From Bacteroidales bacterium UBA4073 (lineage in GTDB: Bacteria > Bacteroidota > Bacteroidia > Bacteroidales > Tenuifilaceae), in the NCBI GenBank assembly GCA_002383425.1, contig DFYV01000154.1, positions 15,319 to 32,784 on the forward strand: 17,466 nucleotides of DNA. The letters are read 5' to 3'. Of this stretch, positions 8,613 through 16,113 are shown piece after piece; the stretch's first letter is position 1; every line of letters begins with the position of its first letter. The translations under genes were made by a program, and so were the position numbers. Below the pieces are notes generated by a model. That model saw nothing but the letters and a program-made list of their open reading frames with translations. It was not told the origin of the DNA and made no database searches.

Positions 8613-8635
8613 CAACCCCTTCGGGGTTGGTTTTT
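8613..8635 (+). terminator. Intrinsic terminator-like hairpin, plus strand
   Basis: A perfect 7-bp stem, CAACCCC/GGGGTTG with loop TTC (8613-8629), is followed by G and five T. It would terminate rightward transcription, either read-through from dgt or a small RNA from the hairpin cluster. Confidence 0.5.
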
Positions 8636-8707
8636 GTGCTTTGGCTATTTTTCCCCACCGATTTTATCGGGGGTTATTGATGTTTGACCCTTCGGGTCAA
8701 AGAGTGT

Positions 8708-8942
8708 TCTAAAAAGTTTATAGGCGTTAGACGTTAAACGGTAGGTGTAAGGCGTAATGCGTGAGACGTTAAACGTAAGGCGTTGGGCGTTTGGCGTGAT
8801 TCGTAAGGTGTGAGACGTTTAACGTTAGTTGTAAGGCGTGAGGCGACAGACGTGAATCGTGAGAAGTGAAACTTGAGACGTTCTGCGTTGGGCGTTTAAC
8901 GTTTAACTTTTAACGTTTAACGTTTTTTGGCCTGGACTCATA
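8708..8942 (+). repeat. Heptad repeat element, long copy (28 phased 7-bp units)
   Basis: It has the same borders as the short copy: TCTAAAAAGTTTATAGGC at 8708-8725 and CTGGACTCATA at 8932-8942. Between them, 8726-8921 is 196 bp, exactly 28 consecutive units of 7 bp. Most fit GTNNNNC (GTTAGAC, GTTAAAC, GTAAGGC, GTGAGAC, GTTTAAC). There is no insertion or deletion in phase, although unit sequences differ widely. The array ends in a small AACGT/ACGTT stem and six T (8919-8928). The element stops one base before the stop codon of the minus-strand polyprenyl synthase gene. Confidence 0.92.
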
Positions 8943-8943
8943 A

Positions 8944-9912
8944 TTACTTCTCGCGATTTACTATGTAATCAGCCAAAAGCAGCAGCGATCTTTTGTATTC
9001 AGATTCTGGAAATGATTCTATGGCTTTCTTAGCGCTATCGCGATAGTCCAACATTTTTTGTTTAGCATAATCAATACCACCATTGCGTTTAGCAAAATCA
9101 ACTATTTTGACAATATTTGATTTTTTCCCACCATTAATTAGCCTTACTATCCTTCGTTTTTCACTGGAATCCGACTGTGAAAAGGCGTAAATTAAGGGGA
9201 GAGTTAACTTATGTTCCTTAATATCGTTACCTGTGGGCTTGCCAATCAGGCCCGATGATTGATAGTCAAAAAGATCATCACGAATCTGGAATGCCATGCC
9301 CAGGTTTTGGCCATAATCTTTCATACCATTTACCAAATCGGCTGAAGCATTTACCGATAAAGCACCATTGGTGCAACACGAAGCTATAAGTGATGCCGTC
9401 TTTTTTCTGATTATTTCATAGTATGTATCCTCATCAATATTCATCTTTCTGGAACGTTCAATTTGAAGTAGTTCACCCTCACTCATATCCTTCACCGCTC
9501 CACTAATCACCCTAAGCATTTCAAACTGGTTGTTTTCAACGGCTACCAGCAAACCCCTTGATAGGATAAAATCGCCTACAAGTACTGAAACCTTTGAACG
9601 CCAGAGCGCATAAACTGAAAAAACTCCTCGACGTTCATAGGCCTCGTCAACCACATCGTCGTGAACTAAAGTAGCAGTGTGCAGTAACTCTACCATGCTT
9701 GCCGCCACGTATGTTGATTGATTTATTTGACCACATGCACCCGCACTCAGGAATACCAACATGGGCCTTAGCTGTTTTCCCTTACGTCTTAATATATAGT
9801 TTGTTACCAGGTCAAGTAACCTTATGTTTGAGCCCATATTCTTCTTAAAAAAAGGCTCAAAATTATCTAAATGATAACTTATGGACTCTTTTATCTGCTT
9901 TAGCATACACAC
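8944..9912 (-). CDS. Polyprenyl diphosphate synthase (trans-isoprenyl diphosphate synthase family)
   Basis: 322 residues. It elongates an allylic diphosphate with isopentenyl diphosphate units. In this phylum the usual product is the long side chain of menaquinone. Motifs are GKQLRP (45-50), the first Asp-rich motif D85-D86-V-V-D89 followed by RR (94-95), a GD at 113-114, the second Asp-rich motif D212-D213-L-F-D216, and GKPTGNDIKEHK, which binds substrate Mg/diphosphate. The residues four and five before the first motif are small (T81, A80), as in long-chain synthases rather than farnesyl synthases, so a C30-C45 product is inferred. The ATG at 9912 is used; a second ATG two codons later (9906) is equally plausible. 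It is monocistronic here and diverges from the ArsR gene. Its 3' end abuts the long heptad element. Confidence 0.93.
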   Translation of the reverse strand: MCMLKQIKESISYHLDNFEPFFKKNMGSNIRLLDLVTNYILRRKGKQLRPMLVFLSAGACGQINQSTYVAASMVELLHTATLVHDDVVDEAYERRGVFSVYALWRSKVSVLVGDFILSRGLLVAVENNQFEMLRVISGAVKDMSEGELLQIERSRKMNIDEDTYYEIIRKKTASLIASCCTNGALSVNASADLVNGMKDYGQNLGMAFQIRDDLFDYQSSGLIGKPTGNDIKEHKLTLPLIYAFSQSDSSEKRRIVRLINGGKKSNIVKIVDFAKRNGGIDYAKQKMLDYRDSAKKAIESFPESEYKRSLLLLADYIVNREK

Positions 9913-9995
9913 AGCTATTATGTTGGCAAATTAACCAAAATTCATCCATATTAAACACCATATCGGCGTATATTGTTCTAAAATTGATTTTTGTG

Positions 9996-10026
9996 GTTGT
10001 GATGAAATAAAATATTAATATATTTG
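9996..10026 (+). promoter_or_regulatory. Candidate Bacteroidetes-type promoter for the ArsR-CvpA operon
   Basis: TATATTTG at 10019-10026 matches the -7 consensus TAnnTTTG. GTTG at 9996-9999 lies 19 nt upstream, a near match to the -33 TTTG at normal spacing. Transcription would start near 10032, which favours translation from the ATG at 10062 over the GTG at 10041. Confidence 0.5.
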
Positions 10027-10061
10027 CATGTATTTAATATGTGCTGAAATACAGAACGATA

Positions 10062-10361
10062 ATGGTACAGGTTGAAGAATTAAAAATTGAGCAACTTGAA
10101 CAAGCTGCAAGTATGTTGAAAGCTATTGCACATCCGCTTCGCATTGGAATTATTAGTTTACTGGAAAAGTCAGGACAAATGACCGTTACCCAAATTTACG
10201 AAACGCTTGGCATTGAGCAATCCACAGCATCACACCACCTTGGTATTCTAAAAGACAGAGGGGTTCTCTCATGTAAACGGGAAGGTAAAAATACCATTTA
10301 CTTCCTTCGCAACGAAAATCTAGGGAAAATACTCGACTGCGTCGGAAGGTGTACGGTTTAA
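10062..10361 (+). CDS. ArsR-family winged helix-turn-helix transcriptional regulator
   Basis: A cytosolic DNA-binding protein of 99 residues from the ATG at 10062. An in-frame GTG at 10041 would add seven, but it lies close to the inferred transcription start. The winged-helix fold is clear: LKAIAHPLRIGIISLL (19-34), then the helix TVTQIYETLG (41-50), the recognition helix QSTASHHLGILKDRG (53-67), and the wing LSCKREGKNTIYFL (69-82). The ELCVCDL metal site of ArsR/SmtB is absent. Cysteines occur at C71, C93 and C97, the last two in a C-terminal DCVGRC, so a metal or redox input is possible but unproven. It is followed after 9 nt by the cvpA-like gene and likely shares its promoter. The target genes are unknown; autoregulation is usual for the family. 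Confidence 0.9.
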   Translation: MVQVEELKIEQLEQAASMLKAIAHPLRIGIISLLEKSGQMTVTQIYETLGIEQSTASHHLGILKDRGVLSCKREGKNTIYFLRNENLGKILDCVGRCTV

Positions 10362-10370
10362 ATTGTAGCC

Positions 10371-10880
10371 ATGACCACTTTTGACATTATCATTGCAATA
10401 CTTCTTATAATTGGCGCTTTCAGAGGGTTTATCAATGGTTTTGTAATGCAGTTAACCTCGCTTGCTGCTCTTTTACTGGGGATTTGGGTTGCCATTCGAT
10501 TTTCCGATTTTTCGGCAACACTTCTCACCGAAAAAGCTGGGCTAAATGGACAGTACGTCCCTTTAGTGGCGTTTGCTCTCACCTTTATTGTTGTAATGGT
10601 GGCCGTTCACTTCACCGGAAAACTAATCGATAAAATCTTCAACCTTCCCCCCCTTAGTATTGTGAATAAGATTTTTGGTCTGGTATTTGGTACGCTTAAA
10701 TACGCATTAATAATCAGCATTTTAATCGTATTTATTGAAAAAGCCAATTATCGATTTCACTTCTATACCGAAGAAAGTAAAAATAAATCGATGCTTTACA
10801 AACCCCTGGCAAAGCTTGCCCCATCCATTTACCCTTACCTACATTTCGAGTCTATCAAAGAGAGCTTAAAATCAAAATAA
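10371..10880 (+). CDS. CvpA-family inner-membrane protein
   Basis: 169 residues with about four membrane helices (roughly 4-17, 27-43, 61-81, 100-122) and a soluble C-terminal tail. The N-terminal FDIIIAILLIIGAFRGFINGF pattern (within 4-24), with the Arg-Gly-Phe-x-x-Gly turn at 18-23, is characteristic of CvpA/colicin V production proteins. Members of this family are linked to envelope integrity and bile or stress tolerance in other bacteria, but the biochemical activity is not established. It starts 9 nt after the ArsR gene stop, so the two form an operon, closed by the terminator at 10937-10961. Family assignment is good; function is unknown. Confidence 0.88.
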   Translation: MTTFDIIIAILLIIGAFRGFINGFVMQLTSLAALLLGIWVAIRFSDFSATLLTEKAGLNGQYVPLVAFALTFIVVMVAVHFTGKLIDKIFNLPPLSIVNKIFGLVFGTLKYALIISILIVFIEKANYRFHFYTEESKNKSMLYKPLAKLAPSIYPYLHFESIKESLKSK

Positions 10881-10928
10881 AGACAAGTTTTTAAGTAGAG
10901 TTCAATCGAAGTTTTAAGCCAAATGAAC

Positions 10929-10936
10929 TATATTTG
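10929..10936 (+). promoter_or_regulatory. Candidate -7 box for tyrS, immediately before the cvpA terminator
   Basis: TATATTTG matches TAnnTTTG exactly. It sits 49 nt before the proposed GTG start of tyrS, and transcription would begin within the terminator stem. No convincing -33 TTTG is seen at the expected spacing, so confidence is low. Confidence 0.3.
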
Positions 10937-10961
10937 AAGGCCAAAAAACTTGGCCTTTTTT
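10937..10961 (+). terminator. Intrinsic terminator of the ArsR-CvpA operon
   Basis: A perfect 8-bp stem AAGGCCAA/TTGGCCTT (10937-10944 with 10950-10957) with a 5-nt loop is followed by a T-tract. It is 56 nt after the cvpA stop and 24 nt before the tyrS start. Confidence 0.75.
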
Positions 10962-10984
10962 GTTTAACCCAAAACAGGTTAGCC

Positions 10985-12280
10985 GTGAATTTTGTAGAGG
11001 AACTCAAATGGCGGGGAATGATACACAACATGATGCCCGGAACCGAAGAGCAACTTGCCAAGGAAATGACTGTTGGTTATATTGGGTTTGACCCAACCGC
11101 TGAGTCGCTTCATGTTGGCAGCTTTGCTCAAATATTGCTTCTTAAACGTTTTCAACTGGCTGGCCACAAGCCCATAGCCCTTATTGGTGGGGCAACCGGT
11201 ATGATTGGCGACCCAAGCGGAAAATCGCAGGAGCGTAACCTACTCGATGAGGAAATGCTTCAACATAACCTCAATGGCATTAAACGTCAGCTATCAAAAT
11301 TCCTTGACTTCGAAAGCGGGAAACCAAACTCTGCGGTTATGGTTAACAACTACGACTGGATGAAGGGTTACGATTTTCTGGGTTTTATCCGTGATGTTGG
11401 TAAGCATATCTCCGTCAATTACATGATGTCAAAAGATTCGGTTAAAAAACGGCTTGGCGATGAAGCAAAGGAAGGAATGTCGTTTACCGAATTCTCGTAC
11501 CAGCTGGTTCAGGGTTACGATTTTCTTTGGCTCTACCAGAACATGAATTGTAAGCTGCAAATGGGCGGTTCCGACCAGTGGGGCAATATCACAACGGGCA
11601 CAGAGCTCATCCGTCGTAAACTTGGAGGCGAAGCTTTTGCCCTCACCATACCCCTAATCACCAAGACCGATGGTACCAAATTCGGTAAAACCGAAAACGG
11701 CAACGTTTGGCTCGATGCTCACCTAACCTCACCCTATAAGTTCTATCAGTTCTGGCTTAATACTTCCGACGAGGATGCTGAGCGGTATATTAAGATATTC
11801 ACCCTGCTCGATAAAAATACTATCGAAAGCCTGATAGCTGAGCATAAAAATGAACCCCATTTGCGTAAACTCCAAAAAACTCTTGCCCGTGAGATTACTG
11901 TGATGGTTCATTCTGATGAAGATTACCGTAAAGCGGTTGAGGCATCAGAAATGCTTTTTGGCAATGCAACTACCGATATGCTTAACCGCATGGATGAAGA
12001 TACATTCCTTTCGGTTTTTGAGGGCGTTCCCACTTTTGAGGTAAAAAAATCGGAACTTGCCAAGGGTATTCCTTTTTCAATTCTTGCTGCCGAAATTACC
12101 AAAGTATTCCCATCAAAAGGTGAATTGCGCCGCATGGTTCAAGGAGGTGGTTTAAGTATCAATAAGCAAAAAATTGACAATGCCGATATTACTATAACCA
12201 CAAATTCATTACTTAACGGAAAATATATCCTCGTTCAAAAAGGGAAAAAGAACTACAGCATCATACTTGCTGTTGACTAA
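10985..12280 (+). CDS. tyrS: Tyrosyl-tRNA synthetase
   Basis: A class I aminoacyl-tRNA synthetase that charges tRNA-Tyr in the cytosol; 431 residues from the GTG at 10985. The open frame extends to a TTG at 10934, but that region is the upstream terminator, and the family begins with a sequence like NFVEELKWRGMIH, so the GTG is chosen. Motifs are GFDPTAESLHVGS (34-46), with HVGS as the HIGH motif, then GGATGMIGDPSGKS, the tyrosine-binding YQLVQGYDF, GGSDQWGN, and KFGKT (232-236) as the KMSKS variant common in bacterial TyrRS. The C-terminal S4-type RNA-binding segment is present (KGELRRMVQGGGLSINKQKI and following). No T-box or leader peptide is seen. All expected domains are intact. Confidence 0.97.
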   Translation: MNFVEELKWRGMIHNMMPGTEEQLAKEMTVGYIGFDPTAESLHVGSFAQILLLKRFQLAGHKPIALIGGATGMIGDPSGKSQERNLLDEEMLQHNLNGIKRQLSKFLDFESGKPNSAVMVNNYDWMKGYDFLGFIRDVGKHISVNYMMSKDSVKKRLGDEAKEGMSFTEFSYQLVQGYDFLWLYQNMNCKLQMGGSDQWGNITTGTELIRRKLGGEAFALTIPLITKTDGTKFGKTENGNVWLDAHLTSPYKFYQFWLNTSDEDAERYIKIFTLLDKNTIESLIAEHKNEPHLRKLQKTLAREITVMVHSDEDYRKAVEASEMLFGNATTDMLNRMDEDTFLSVFEGVPTFEVKKSELAKGIPFSILAAEITKVFPSKGELRRMVQGGGLSINKQKIDNADITITTNSLLNGKYILVQKGKKNYSIILAVD

Positions 12281-12299
12281 TTACGTTCTAAAAATCAAC

Positions 12300-12332
12300 A
12301 AAGGCTTGCTTGCAGGTTTTTTGGGCAAGCCT
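12300..12332 (+). terminator. Hairpin downstream of tyrS, probable terminator
   Basis: A perfect 9-bp stem AAGGCTTGC/GCAAGCCTT with a 15-nt loop is followed after six bases by a run of five T (12339-12343). It lies 20 nt after the tyrS stop. The gap before the T-run makes it weaker than a canonical intrinsic terminator. Confidence 0.5.
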
Positions 12333-12393
12333 TAATACGTTTTTACAACAATATTTATGAAATTTGAAAATTAAGCGTATTAACCTATTTGCT

Positions 12394-13407
12394 ATGGATA
12401 ACAATAATATTAACATGGACAGGTCGATGTCCTCTATCACGCAAATCATCTGGAATGGCAAAAAGATCATCCTATTTATCAGCGCTATTGCGCTTATTTC
12501 ATCGCTTGTAGCATCGCTTCTAATTAAAAATCAGTATAAAGCCACCGCCACCATATTTCCACCTGTAGCCAACCAGGTTTCAAAAGAGCTGCTTACCGAA
12601 AATAAACAGGAAGGTTTAACCTCCTTTGGCGAGACAGAGGAAATGGAACAATTCCTACAAGTTTTAAATTCCAGGACTTTCAAGGACATGGTAATTTCAA
12701 AATTAAACCTTCAGGAGCACTGGGAAATTGATCCCAATATCCCTGAATACAAGTTTAAAACCTATAAAGAATTTGATGAAAATATTAAGATTAAAGCTAC
12801 CCGCTACCAAAGCATAAGTATTGAAGTGATGGATCAAAACCCCCAATGGTCTTCCGAAATTGCCAACACGGTTGTTGACCTTTCCGATAGCTTAATGCGC
12901 TCCATTAAAGCACAAGTAGCCGTTGATGCTCTAAAAGCATTAGAAAAACAGTTCAAGCTGGTTGAGCAAGAGTTAACCTCATTACAGGATTCACTTGCTA
13001 CCATTATGGCAAACGGAATTATTGATCCTGAACGTCAGGCCGAAAAATACTACAAGGAATACCTAAACGCCCTACTTAAGGGAAATAAATCGCAACTATC
13101 AATACTAAGCAAAGAGGTTTCAAAATTTGGGAGTTTTGGTGCCAAACATGTCAGATATACATTTGAAATAGATGAACTATCTACTCAGCTAAACGAGTTG
13201 CGCAAAAACATGGTGGTTGCCCGAATCGAAGCAAACCAGGAAATACCTACTCGATTCATAATCGACCGAGCCGATATTCCCGATAGAAAAGCGTACCCAA
13301 AACGTAGCATAATAGTTATTACTGCCACATTATCCGCATTACTTTTTACCATTTTACTACTTCTACTTCAGGAACATTTAAAACAGCTCAGGAAAAGTGT
13401 TCGCTAA
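12394..13407 (+). CDS. Wzz/chain-length-determinant family inner-membrane protein
   Basis: 337 residues from the ATG at 12394; an upstream in-frame TTG at 12364 and a downstream ATG at 12415 are alternatives. The layout is that of polysaccharide co-polymerases. It has an N-terminal membrane helix (about 26-44), then NQYKATATIFPP as the start of the Wzz periplasmic domain, and a helical, coiled-coil-prone middle (about 165-285). A proline-rich segment DIPDRKAYPKRS precedes the second membrane helix (about 305-326), and a short basic cytosolic tail ends the chain. There is no C-terminal Walker kinase, so it is the kinase-less type. It would set the length of, or help export, a surface polysaccharide together with the next gene, 34 nt downstream. 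The polymer is unknown. The nearby genes contain no glycosyltransferases, so the rest of the pathway is elsewhere. Confidence 0.87.
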   Translation: MDNNNINMDRSMSSITQIIWNGKKIILFISAIALISSLVASLLIKNQYKATATIFPPVANQVSKELLTENKQEGLTSFGETEEMEQFLQVLNSRTFKDMVISKLNLQEHWEIDPNIPEYKFKTYKEFDENIKIKATRYQSISIEVMDQNPQWSSEIANTVVDLSDSLMRSIKAQVAVDALKALEKQFKLVEQELTSLQDSLATIMANGIIDPERQAEKYYKEYLNALLKGNKSQLSILSKEVSKFGSFGAKHVRYTFEIDELSTQLNELRKNMVVARIEANQEIPTRFIIDRADIPDRKAYPKRSIIVITATLSALLFTILLLLLQEHLKQLRKSVR

Positions 13408-13441
13408 TGCCGTTTCAGGTTATTAAACTTTATTCCCGTTA

Positions 13442-14941
13442 ATGGATACCATTAAATCGATAAAAAGCTATACAAAAAAGAATTGGGTTGTTTTAGCCAG
13501 CTTTACTTTTATCCTAATCAACGCCTTGCTTGTTATCGGGTCAAAGCATACTTTACTTTTTGTTTTGCCTGCCTTATTACTCTTTTTAATTGTTTACATT
13601 CTATATCCACTTAAATTTTACCTTGCCTATCTGCTAATAAGCCCATTATCCATACCCCTTTCTGAAATTTACCCCAATTTACCATTCGATTTATGGCTAC
13701 CTTCAGAGTTGATGCTTGTGGCATTGGCACCTGTGGCGTTTTATATGTTGATTTCAGAGAATTTTAAGAATCTTTGGTTTTCGAGGCATCCTATACTGCT
13801 CATGGTTTACTTCTTTATGGGTTGGCTTACCATTTCCACTATTACAAGCACAATCCCGTTGGTATCGGTTAAGTATTTACTGCTAAAAGCACTATACCTC
13901 TTAGTTCTTTTTTATTTACCCTTCGTGCTTATTACCAGTAATACTTTATCTTTCAAAAAGATTTTTTTATTTTATGCCATTGGCTTACTTGTAGTTATTG
14001 CCATTGCGCTCACAAAGCAATGGGAAAGCGGGTTGTTCAATAAGTTTGCAGCACACGGCTCGTGCAATCCTTTTTTCACGGACCATACATCATACGCGGC
14101 ATCGATAGCACTACTGTTTCCTGTATCTATTGCTCTTACCTTTTCATCAAAATCATATAAACCGAAAATTATTTTCTTCCTGCTTGCGCTTGTTCTGCTA
14201 ATTGCAATAATTCTATCATACACCAGGGCTGCATGGCTTAGCATAATGGTAGCCGGGGCACTTTGGGTAGTATGGCTTTTGAAAATTCGTTTTCGGTATA
14301 TTGCTTTAGTTTCACTTTTACTTTTGGGCTCAGTACTACATTTTCAGAACGATATACTGATATGGCTTGACCAGAATAAAACAACATCGAGCGCCGACTT
14401 ACATAAACATATCAGCTCAATAGCCAACATTCGTACCGATGTATCAAATGTGGAGCGCATAAACCGATGGACCTCAGCCATAAGAATGTTCGAGGAAAAG
14501 CCTATTTTTGGATGGGGCCCCGGCACTTACATGTTTCAATATGCTCCATACCAGGCATCATACCTTAAAACAAGCGAAAGTTCAAATCTGGGGCTAAAAG
14601 GTAATGCCCACAGCGAGTACCTGGGATTGCTTTCCGAAGCCGGCTTACCGGCAGCTCTGGCATTTATCTCAATCATAGTACTTTTACTTTACAAAGGATT
14701 CCATCTAATTTCAAAGCTAAAGCCAAAGAGCGCTGATAGAATCATCCTTACAGGTGTCCTATTTGGACTTATCACCTATGTTGTGCATGGGATTTTGAAT
14801 AATTTTTTGGATATGGATAAGGTTGCTGTTCTTTTCTGGGGATATGCAGCCCAAATATTAGCTATGGATTACCGCTACTCAAAATCGAATCCTAATATCG
14901 AGATATCATCAAACACATCGGAATCCGATTCACGTTCCTGA
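13442..14941 (+). CDS. O-antigen ligase/polymerase-like (Wzy_C) multi-pass membrane protein
   Basis: 499 residues with about eleven or twelve hydrophobic helices and one large periplasmic loop (about 300-400), the topology of WaaL/Wzy_C proteins. Two family hallmarks are present: YTRAAWLSIMVAG (about 259-271), whose Arg follows a membrane segment, and the loop motif NAHSEYLGLLSEAGLPAAL (about 387-405). A GWGPGTY segment lies between them. Such enzymes join or polymerise undecaprenyl-linked glycans at the periplasmic face. Sequence alone does not tell ligase from polymerase. It follows the Wzz-like gene by 34 nt, so they likely act together. The final 22 residues are a Ser/Asn-rich hydrophilic tail encoded in the 67-bp antisense overlap with the phosphatase gene. 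ATG at 13442. Confidence 0.87.
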   Translation: MDTIKSIKSYTKKNWVVLASFTFILINALLVIGSKHTLLFVLPALLLFLIVYILYPLKFYLAYLLISPLSIPLSEIYPNLPFDLWLPSELMLVALAPVAFYMLISENFKNLWFSRHPILLMVYFFMGWLTISTITSTIPLVSVKYLLLKALYLLVLFYLPFVLITSNTLSFKKIFLFYAIGLLVVIAIALTKQWESGLFNKFAAHGSCNPFFTDHTSYAASIALLFPVSIALTFSSKSYKPKIIFFLLALVLLIAIILSYTRAAWLSIMVAGALWVVWLLKIRFRYIALVSLLLLGSVLHFQNDILIWLDQNKTTSSADLHKHISSIANIRTDVSNVERINRWTSAIRMFEEKPIFGWGPGTYMFQYAPYQASYLKTSESSNLGLKGNAHSEYLGLLSEAGLPAALAFISIIVLLLYKGFHLISKLKPKSADRIILTGVLFGLITYVVHGILNNFLDMDKVAVLFWGYAAQILAMDYRYSKSNPNIEISSNTSESDSRS

Positions 14942-16098
14942 GCAATGGCATTTATTATTTGATGTACATCACGATTGGGCATGAAATTTCGTTCCAGTAT
15001 ATTGGTGTTATATACTACTTTATCGCCCGCAATGGTTTCAACCAAGCCATCGGTGTAACAAAGCAGCGTGCCTGGCTCATCAATGTTTAAAATTCCCTGG
15101 TTAATAACCGGAATTTCATCAAGCATTCCTAACCCAACGCTTCCCAACGAGAGCTGAATTATTTTACCGGAGCTCCGAATGAACAGGAAGGGAGGATTAT
15201 GCCCTGCGTTAACGTACTCCAATCTGCGGGTACGATTATTGTATCGACCTATAAATAATGTAATGAACTTTTCACCTTTGGCAGTAGCCATAACCCTTTG
15301 GTTAAGCTTTTCTATCAAACTTGAAAAACTTATATCCCTGGTAAAAAGTGCCCTCAAATTTGCCTGAAAGTTTGACATGAGCAATGCTGCCGAAATGCCT
15401 TTACCCGAAACATCGGCAATGCAAAAGCCAAGGTCATTAGCGCTGAGTGCAATAACATCGTAGTAATCACCACCAACCTCAAAATGAGGGCTATAGTATG
15501 ACCCTATGCGTACCCCCTTAAAATTGGGCATATCGACCCGTGAAGGAATAAGCATGGATTGCATACGCGAGGCAAGTTCGAGCTCCTTACGCATGGCCTC
15601 CTGTTCCAAGCTCTTGTGGAACAAGTGCAGATTCTCAATGGCAACAAAAATGATAATCGATAGGGTCTGAACAAAGTTCAGGTGGCGAATGGTGGCGCTT
15701 ACACCCTTTTCGTACTCATTGGTATCACCTATGAGCACGTAACCTACAGGCTGATTATTCTGTATAACGGGAATTATTACGTCGAGCTCAAGCAGTATGG
15801 GGTTGTCGGATACGGCAACGAACGTAATCTCGTTAAAGGGTAGTAGATCACGCTCAACGCTAATGTTTGCAACCACTCTATCAGGGCAATTGCTGTTAAG
15901 CAGCAACTCCCACTTCCCTTCCTCTATTTTGTAAAGAAGAATCCGATCAATTCCCAGGTCGTCGTTAAGAATTCGCCTGAAACGATCAATCAACTCCTCG
16001 GGCTTTAGCTCAGCGCTAATTTCCTGAGCCATACCAAGCAGAGTATTCAGCTTAAACGTACTCAGCTTTAACCTATTCTGCGACGTGGTTATCGACAT
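14875..16098 (-). CDS. GAF domain plus SpoIIE/RsbU-type PP2C serine phosphatase
   Basis: 407 residues, cytosolic. An N-terminal GAF-like sensory domain (about 15-160) is joined by a helical linker (161-185: EQEAMRKELELASRMQSMLIP) to a SpoIIE/PP2C domain (about 195-407). The linker is of the type that controls RsbU phosphatases. Metal-binding signatures are GGDYYD with D211, CIADVSGKG with D229, the YTDGLVE strand, and the C-terminal FDDIS with D397/D398. The predicted role is dephosphorylation of a phosphoserine anti-sigma-factor antagonist or a similar STAS partner in response to a GAF-sensed signal. No STAS or RsbW-like gene is in the window. It starts 16 nt after the terminator that follows efp. 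A GAGGA sits next to the ATG but is too close to be a standard ribosome-binding site. Confidence 0.92.
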   Translation of the reverse strand: MSITTSQNRLKLSTFKLNTLLGMAQEISAELKPEELIDRFRRILNDDLGIDRILLYKIEEGKWELLLNSNCPDRVVANISVERDLLPFNEITFVAVSDNPILLELDVIIPVIQNNQPVGYVLIGDTNEYEKGVSATIRHLNFVQTLSIIIFVAIENLHLFHKSLEQEAMRKELELASRMQSMLIPSRVDMPNFKGVRIGSYYSPHFEVGGDYYDVIALSANDLGFCIADVSGKGISAALLMSNFQANLRALFTRDISFSSLIEKLNQRVMATAKGEKFITLFIGRYNNRTRRLEYVNAGHNPPFLFIRSSGKIIQLSLGSVGLGMLDEIPVINQGILNIDEPGTLLCYTDGLVETIAGDKVVYNTNILERNFMPNRDVHQIINAIAQERESDSDVFDDISILGFDFE

Positions 16099-16113
16099 AT
16101 CCTCTTTTTTGCC

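Larger units (their letters stand above)
8390..8707. other. Gene-free hairpin cluster; possible structured RNA
   Basis: No coding sequence is seen. Six inverted repeats follow one another, each with a 3-nt loop. They are 8404-8424 (9-bp stem, loop CTT), 8439-8451 (5 bp, GAA), 8476-8494 (8 bp, GAA), 8613-8629 (7 bp, TTC), 8658-8670 (5 bp, TTT) and 8683-8701 (8 bp, TTC). The fourth sits inside an outer AGCAC/GTGCT stem (8595-8640). The cluster is flanked by the two heptad elements. It could be a noncoding RNA, a set of bidirectional terminators, or remnants of a repeat. I do not recognise an RNA family. Confidence 0.6.

Noticed and set aside
8271..8942. CRISPR-like array
   Set aside because: Units are 7 bp, contiguous and without spacers, and no cas gene is present.
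10934..10984. TTG-initiated N-terminal extension of TyrS
   Set aside because: The segment coincides with the cvpA terminator hairpin, and its translation has no counterpart in TyrRS; the GTG at 10985 restores the normal N-terminus.
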